Assembly: GCF_002159185.1 (NCBI RefSeq)
Contig: NZ_NFHD01000001.1
Span: 217,194-281,193, forward strand
DNA from: Gemmiger sp. An87
Lineage (GTDB): Bacteria; Bacillota; Clostridia; Oscillospirales; Ruminococcaceae
Direction of reading: 5' to 3'
DNA: 64,000 nt
Made by a program: the position numbers and the translations under genes. The notes beneath the pieces were generated by a model. The model saw nothing but the letters and a program-made list of their open reading frames with translations. It was not told the origin of the DNA and did not search any database. Below, piece by piece: positions 60,403-64,000 of the stretch. Every line of letters begins with the position of its first letter. The first letter of the stretch is position 1.

Positions 60403-60511
60403 TTGCTTTTTCCTTCCTTACTCGTCGCCCCGGAACCCCCGGGCAAAAATAAGCCCCCCAGGCGGGCCGGCCGGCCTGCCGGGGAGGCAGCATGATGTGA
60501 TTGGGGTGGGA

Positions 60512-60742
60512 TCAGGTGTTGTCTTCCACGTAGCGGACCACATCGCCCACGGTGTGCAGATTCTCGATCTCCTCGTCGGGGATCTCCACGCCGAACTCAT
60601 CCTCCAGGCTCATGACCATATCGACCACGTCCAGGCTGTCGGCCTCGAAGTCCTCCAGGATGTTGCTGTCCATGGTGATCTTTTCCTCGTCGATGTCCAG
60701 CTGCTCCGCCAGAAGCTCACGGATGCGCTCGAAAGTATCCAT
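60512..60742 (-). CDS. acpP: Acyl carrier protein
   Basis: 76-aa acidic four-helix carrier of fatty acid synthesis. The phosphopantetheine Ser is in EADSLDVVDMVM (about residue 36). GGAG lies upstream. It is not in a fab cluster; proS follows 109 bp downstream in the same direction. A very good promoter lies at 60853-60881. Confidence 0.95.
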   Translation of the reverse strand: MDTFERIRELLAEQLDIDEEKITMDSNILEDFEADSLDVVDMVMSLEDEFGVEIPDEEIENLHTVGDVVRYVEDNT

Positions 60743-60852
60743 ATTCCAAAACTCTCCTTATTATATGCCCGGATGCCGGGTTTGTTCAGGGCAGCGCCGC
60801 CTGAGCCGTTAGGCGTGAACCGTGCGGGGCTGCCTTTTGATTACTATACATT

Positions 60853-60881
60853 TTATAGCGTATCTGGGGAACCTTGTCAAG
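60853..60881 (-). promoter_or_regulatory. Sigma-A promoter of acpP
   Basis: Minus strand TTGACA, 17-bp spacer, TATAAA. Confidence 0.85.
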
Positions 60882-60927
60882 GGTTAAATCCTTAAAACAA
60901 GGCAAAAAAGGCCTGCGAAGCCGCTTC

Positions 60928-60956
60928 TTGTGCGCCGGGCCAAATCCGGCTATAAT
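60928..60956 (+). promoter_or_regulatory. Promoter of dapF
   Basis: TTGTGC, 17-bp spacer, TATAAT. Confidence 0.75.
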
Positions 60957-61013
60957 AAAAGCAGAATCAACGGGCCGCTGCTGCGCGCCCGAACGCGACA
61001 GGAGGGGATGGGC

Positions 61014-61844
61014 ATGCGGCTGGAATTCACCAAAATGCATGGCTGCGGCAACGACTACATTTATCTGGATTGTTTGAAGGGCATGATCGACAATGCCCCC
61101 GAGCTGGCCCGGCGGTTAAGCCCCCGGCGGTTCTCCGTAGGGTCGGACGGGCTGATCTGCATCGCCCCCTCCCAGGTGGCCGACGCCACCATGCGCATGT
61201 TCAACGCCGACGGCAGCGAGAGCGCCATGTGCGGCAACGGCATCCGCTGCGTGGCCCAGTGGCTGTATGAGCACAAGGTAGCCGGGGACGAGATGACCAT
61301 CGAGACGCTGGCGGGCATCAAGCACCTCTCCCGCAAGGGCGAGGGCATCTGGCAGGTGGAGATGGGCGCCGCCGAGTTCGAGCCCGCCCTGGTGCCGGTG
61401 AAGGGCCTGGGGCCGGACCCGGTGATCAACCGGGCCATTGCGGTGGATGGCCTGCCCTGGCAGGTGACCGCCCTCTCCATGGGCAACCCCCACTGCGTGA
61501 CCGTGGTGGAGGATGTGCAGAGCCTGGACCTGGAGCGCATCGGCCCCGGGTTCGAGAACCATCCGGCCTTTCCCGAGCATGTGAACACCGAGTTCATTCA
61601 GGTGATGGGCAAAAACCACCTGGCCATGCGGGTGTGGGAGCGGGGCAGCGGCGAGACGCTGGCCTGCGGCACCGGGGCCTGCGCCTCGGCGGCGGCCGCG
61701 GTGATGCTGCGGCTGTGCGAGCCGGATACCGACATCGCCCTGGACCTGCCCGGCGGGCGGCTGACCATCCGGGTGAGCGAGGACTGGCAGATCCGGATGA
61801 CCGGCCAGGCGAAGACTGTTTACACCGGCGTGGTGGAAGTGTGA
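61014..61844 (+). CDS. dapF: Diaminopimelate epimerase
   Basis: 276-aa cofactor-independent epimerase turning LL-DAP into meso-DAP for lysine and peptidoglycan. The two catalytic Cys are in SAMCGNGIRC (about residue 74) and ACGTGACA (about 219). KMHGCGNDYIYLD is the N-terminal signature. ATG at 61014 after AGGAGGGG; the ATG at 61008 is too close to the RBS. Confidence 0.96.
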   Translation: MRLEFTKMHGCGNDYIYLDCLKGMIDNAPELARRLSPRRFSVGSDGLICIAPSQVADATMRMFNADGSESAMCGNGIRCVAQWLYEHKVAGDEMTIETLAGIKHLSRKGEGIWQVEMGAAEFEPALVPVKGLGPDPVINRAIAVDGLPWQVTALSMGNPHCVTVVEDVQSLDLERIGPGFENHPAFPEHVNTEFIQVMGKNHLAMRVWERGSGETLACGTGACASAAAAVMLRLCEPDTDIALDLPGGRLTIRVSEDWQIRMTGQAKTVYTGVVEV

Positions 61845-61904
61845 GTGCCTTTTATAGAAGGAACAGGCACGAACATGTGCGGTGGTGCCGTAATAAATTT
61901 GTAC

Positions 61905-61932
61905 TTGCACCCCGGGGGATGGATGCTATAAT
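61905..61932 (+). promoter_or_regulatory. Promoter of the PNPOx-like gene
   Basis: TTGCAC, 16-bp spacer, TATAAT. Confidence 0.75.
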
Positions 61933-62010
61933 AGAAGAAAAGCGGCCTGAGCCGTGCGGCAAGGCCCCAGGAGGGGGCGGCGGACCGGGCACGCTGGGAG
62001 AGAGGGATTC

Positions 62011-62415
62011 ATGATGGATGAATTGATGGAGCTTTTAAAGGCAAGACCCACGATGTATCTGGCCACTGTGGAGGGCTACTGCCCCCGTGTGCGCCCCGTG
62101 AACCACTATATGATTTATAAGGGTTACTTCTACCTGGCCCTGTGCAAGGACAAGGAAGCCTACAAGCAGCTGCTGGACAACACCAACCTGGAGCTGTGCG
62201 TGGCCACCGGCGAAGAGACCTTCCTGCGCATTCAGGGCACCGTGAACTTCGACCGCAGCCCCGAGACCTACGCGGCGGTGTACGAAGCCATGCCCGACCT
62301 GAAGGAGGCCTACAAGGCTGACAGCGGCAAGCATCTGGCCCTGATTTACCTGGATCACATCAGCGCGGTGCTGTTTGACCGGCAGGACGAGGGCAAGGTC
62401 CTGGCCAAATTCTGA
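62011..62415 (+). CDS. Pyridoxamine 5'-phosphate oxidase-like flavin-binding protein
   Basis: 134-aa split-barrel protein of the PNPOx-like family. The opening MYLATVEGYCPRVRPVNHYMIYKGYFYLAL is the usual flavin- or heme-binding strand set. Members reduce or bind diverse small molecules; the substrate is unknown. Two Cys are near the barrel. ATG at 62011 (ATGATG) after GAGAGAGGG. Single gene with promoter and terminator. Confidence 0.82.
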   Translation: MMDELMELLKARPTMYLATVEGYCPRVRPVNHYMIYKGYFYLALCKDKEAYKQLLDNTNLELCVATGEETFLRIQGTVNFDRSPETYAAVYEAMPDLKEAYKADSGKHLALIYLDHISAVLFDRQDEGKVLAKF

Positions 62416-62440
62416 TTTTCATACATATGCAAAACGAAAC

Positions 62441-62470
62441 GCCCGCGCCGGCTACAAACCTGCGCGGGCG
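62441..62470 (+). terminator. Intrinsic terminator
   Basis: GCCCGCGC / GCGCGGGC stem followed by CTTTTGTG. Confidence 0.7.
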
Positions 62471-62510
62471 CTTTTGTGTGCCTGCCCTCAATGAACAAAA
62501 TTGAAACGAA

Positions 62511-62547
62511 AACCGCCGTTGTTTGGAACAAAACAGCGGCGGTTTTT
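62511..62547 (+). terminator. Second terminator-like hairpin
   Basis: AACCGCCG / CGGCGGTT stem with inner GTTT/AAAC pairing and T7. The purpose of a second terminator 40 bp after the first is unclear. Confidence 0.75.
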
Positions 62548-62599
62548 TTGTATAGAATGGCTTATTTTCAAAACTAAATCAAAATAATAGGAATTATTC

Positions 62600-62628
62600 T
62601 TGACAAGAGATGAAAAAGCGTGTATCAT
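62600..62628 (+). promoter_or_regulatory. Sigma-A promoter of the QueD-like gene
   Basis: TTGACA, 17-bp spacer, TATCAT, then a leader of about 140 nt with GC-rich short stems. Confidence 0.8.
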
Positions 62629-62633
62629 CTAAT

Positions 62634-62648
62634 CAGGAAATATTCCTG
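62634..62648. promoter_or_regulatory. Operator candidate
   Basis: CAGGAA-ATA-TTCCTG inverted repeat at the transcription start; a similar AGGAATTATTC lies at 62590-62599 just before the -35. Confidence 0.5.
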
Positions 62649-62772
62649 TTAATGCTTTTCTCTCAAGCGCCGAAGCCAAAAAGGGCCAAACAGGCGAGGC
62701 CGCATCCCCGGCGGCCGGGGCGAAAAGCTCCCCAAAACGCAAGCAATCAAAAACAGTTAAGGAGGTTATCTT

Positions 62773-63339
62773 ATGAGAAGTATCACCAAATTGGATCTGC
62801 AGTATGCCCACCGTTTTTATGGCTTCAAGGGCGAAGCCCAGTATCTGCACGGACACACCGGCGTGCTGACCATTGAAGTGGAAGACACGGTGGAGCCGGG
62901 CGTGAACATGGTGTTCCCCTGCAACGAGATTCAGAAGACTGCCTGGGAAGTGCTGAAAAACTTTGACCATGCGCTGATTCTGCGAGAGGATGACCCCCTG
63001 CTGCCCGCGGTGCTGAAGGTGTATGAGGAGCAGGGCATCCGCGGCGGTGCACCCCAGAACCAGATGAAGGGCCCGGCCTTTAAGACCGAGCTGGCCACCG
63101 CCTACCCGGAGTGCCGCCTGGTGGTGACCAAGGAGACCCTGACCGTGGAGGGCATGATCAAGATCGTCTACGACCTGCTGAAGGACAAGCTGAACATTGC
63201 AAAAATCACCTTCACCAGCGGCGTGAACGCGGCCAGCGCCGAGTTCGAGACCCATAACAACATCGACCGCTGCCCCCTGTGCGGCATCGCCCTGAACGAG
63301 AACGGCGTGTGCCCCAAGTGCGGCTACAAAAAGCCCTGA
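62773..63339 (+). CDS. 6-pyruvoyl-tetrahydropterin synthase / QueD-like protein with C-terminal zinc ribbon
   Basis: 188 aa. The T-fold part (about 1-155) has the zinc His set HRFYGF and YLHGHTG, and a Cys in VFPCNE where QueD has its catalytic Cys region. A long insert (RGGAPQNQMKGPAF) is present. The last 25 residues form a zinc ribbon (CPLCG, CPKCG), unusual for QueD. It may make 6-carboxytetrahydropterin for queuosine or act on another pterin. No queC, queE or queF in the window. AAGGAGG precedes the ATG. Confidence 0.75.
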   Translation: MRSITKLDLQYAHRFYGFKGEAQYLHGHTGVLTIEVEDTVEPGVNMVFPCNEIQKTAWEVLKNFDHALILREDDPLLPAVLKVYEEQGIRGGAPQNQMKGPAFKTELATAYPECRLVVTKETLTVEGMIKIVYDLLKDKLNIAKITFTSGVNAASAEFETHNNIDRCPLCGIALNENGVCPKCGYKKP

Positions 63340-63378
63340 TGTGAGACTGCAACGGCCCTTTCCCCCAAGGCCATAAGA

Positions 63379-63417
63379 AAAGTCCCCGCCCCGGATTGTT
63401 CCGGGGCGGGGACTTTT
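63379..63417. terminator. Bidirectional intrinsic terminator
   Basis: AAAAGTCCCCGCCCCGGA / TCCGGGGCGGGGACTTTT arms between converging genes. Confidence 0.92.
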
Positions 63418-63440
63418 GTGTCTGGAAAACAGGGGAACGG

Positions 63441-64000
63441 TCAGGGGGAGACGTAGCCCAGCGGGTCCACCTTCTGGCCGTTCTTGCGCACCTCAAAGTG
63501 CAGGTGGTTGCCGAAGGAGAAGCCGGTGTTGCCCACGCCGCCGATGGTCTGGCCCTTCTTCACCGTCTGCCCGGCGCTCACCGCCAGGCTGCCCTCGGTC
63601 ATGTGGGCGTATACGGTGGAGATGCCGTCCGAGTGGTTGATCAGGGCCCAGTAGCCGTAGCTGGAGTTCCAGCCCGCCAGCAGCACGGTGCCGTCCGCCG
63701 CCGCCACGATGGGGGTACCCTTGGGGGCGGGGATGTCGATGGCGTAATGGGGGCTGCCGTAGATCACCTCACCGAAATGGGTGGACAGGGTGGAGTAGCC
63801 GGGCAGCGGCCAGGTCATGGACAGGCCGGTGCTGGGCGCCTGGGTGGGCGCGGGCGTGGGAGCCGGTGTGGGGGCAGGGGTGGGCTCCGGAGTCGGTTCG
63901 GGCGTGGGCTGGCTTTCGCCGCCCTCGCTGCCGTCGCCGGTCTCGCCGCCTTCACCGGTTTCGCCGTTCTCACCGTCCGGGGCAGGGGTAGGCTCCGGCG
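63441..64000 (-). CDS. M23 family peptidoglycan endopeptidase, 5' end outside window
   Basis: C-terminal 186 codons; the frame is open to the window edge. The M23/LytM zinc site reads HYAIDIPAP (His, Asp) and HLHFEV (His-x-His), with GNTGFSFGNHLHFE typical. Before it lies a long low-complexity linker of Gly/Glu (GENGETGEGGETG) and Pro-Thr repeats (TPEPTPEPTPAPTPAP) that would span the wall. An N-terminal domain and signal or anchor probably lie outside. Acts on peptide cross-links of peptidoglycan. Confidence 0.9.
   Translation of the reverse strand, partial: PEPTPAPDGENGETGEGGETGDGSEGGESQPTPEPTPEPTPAPTPAPTPAPTQAPSTGLSMTWPLPGYSTLSTHFGEVIYGSPHYAIDIPAPKGTPIVAAADGTVLLAGWNSSYGYWALINHSDGISTVYAHMTEGSLAVSAGQTVKKGQTIGGVGNTGFSFGNHLHFEVRKNGQKVDPLGYVSP

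Noticed and set aside
60403..60511. T-box leader for proS
   Set aside because: Only about 110 bp, no T-box sequence or specifier stem-loop seen.

Overview
The window is GC-rich DNA from a low-oxygen Firmicute. Inference, not proof: the gene set fits a gut clostridium of the Oscillospiraceae/Ruminococcaceae type. It has a yloU-yloV pair followed by recG, glutamine synthetase III, desulfoferrodoxin with an Rrf2 regulator, a short archaeal-type ProRS, SpoIID/peptidoglycan-binding proteins, a bile salt hydrolase and an EutH carrier. Most promoters found are good sigma-A types (TTGACA-like, 16-18 bp, TATAAT-like). Many intergenic gaps hold strong GC-rich terminators, often bidirectional.

Layout. 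1-5.3 kb: the end of a permuted GH3 glycosidase, then a leftward set of two CE7-type esterases (one without its serine) and a Gfo/Idh/MocA oxidoreductase. 5.3-11.2 kb: recG, fakA-like yloV, yloU and a solute-binding lipoprotein, all leftward. 11.5-20.8 kb: small housekeeping and stress genes (CBS protein, flavoprotein, lipoprotein, GSIII, rRNA methyltransferase, CYTH, ZIP transporter, superoxide reductase, Rrf2). 20.9-29.5 kb: an M28 peptidase/GNAT/LarA-like operon, an amino-acid ABC transporter preceded by ARG-box-like sites, EutH, and a decayed MATE gene behind a riboswitch-like leader. 29.5-31.8 kb: an initiating sugar transferase and an M15 peptidase with a peptidoglycan-binding domain.

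31.8-50.6 kb is the most striking part. A single leftward gene of 2622 bp (873 aa; SpoIID-like core plus six peptidoglycan-binding repeats) is cut into three pieces by two unrelated serine-recombinase elements. Element 1 (about 33298-41563, 8263 bp net, visibly AT-richer) carries a small resolvase, an HUH Rep-like protein, an Ig-like surface lipoprotein, a probable small RNA, an RNase H-like protein, a tyrosine recombinase and a large serine recombinase. Element 2 (about 42172-50055, 7875 bp net, GC-rich) carries a large serine recombinase plus cargo: a CmpB-like membrane protein, a Crp/Fnr regulator, a DUF308 membrane protein, oleate hydratase and bile salt hydrolase. For both elements the attP rebuilt from the two ends is an inverted repeat. 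Removing both restores the reading frame exactly, so the arrangement resembles the skin-type elements that interrupt sporulation genes.

50.7-64 kb returns to ordinary chromosome: aldose epimerase, TcdA, a MarR regulator, an APC permease with a PatB/MalY-type lyase, BrnQ, a lipoprotein, ProRS, acyl carrier protein, DapF, a PNPOx-fold protein, a QueD-like protein with a zinc ribbon, and the end of an M23 peptidase. No tRNA, rRNA or CRISPR array was seen.
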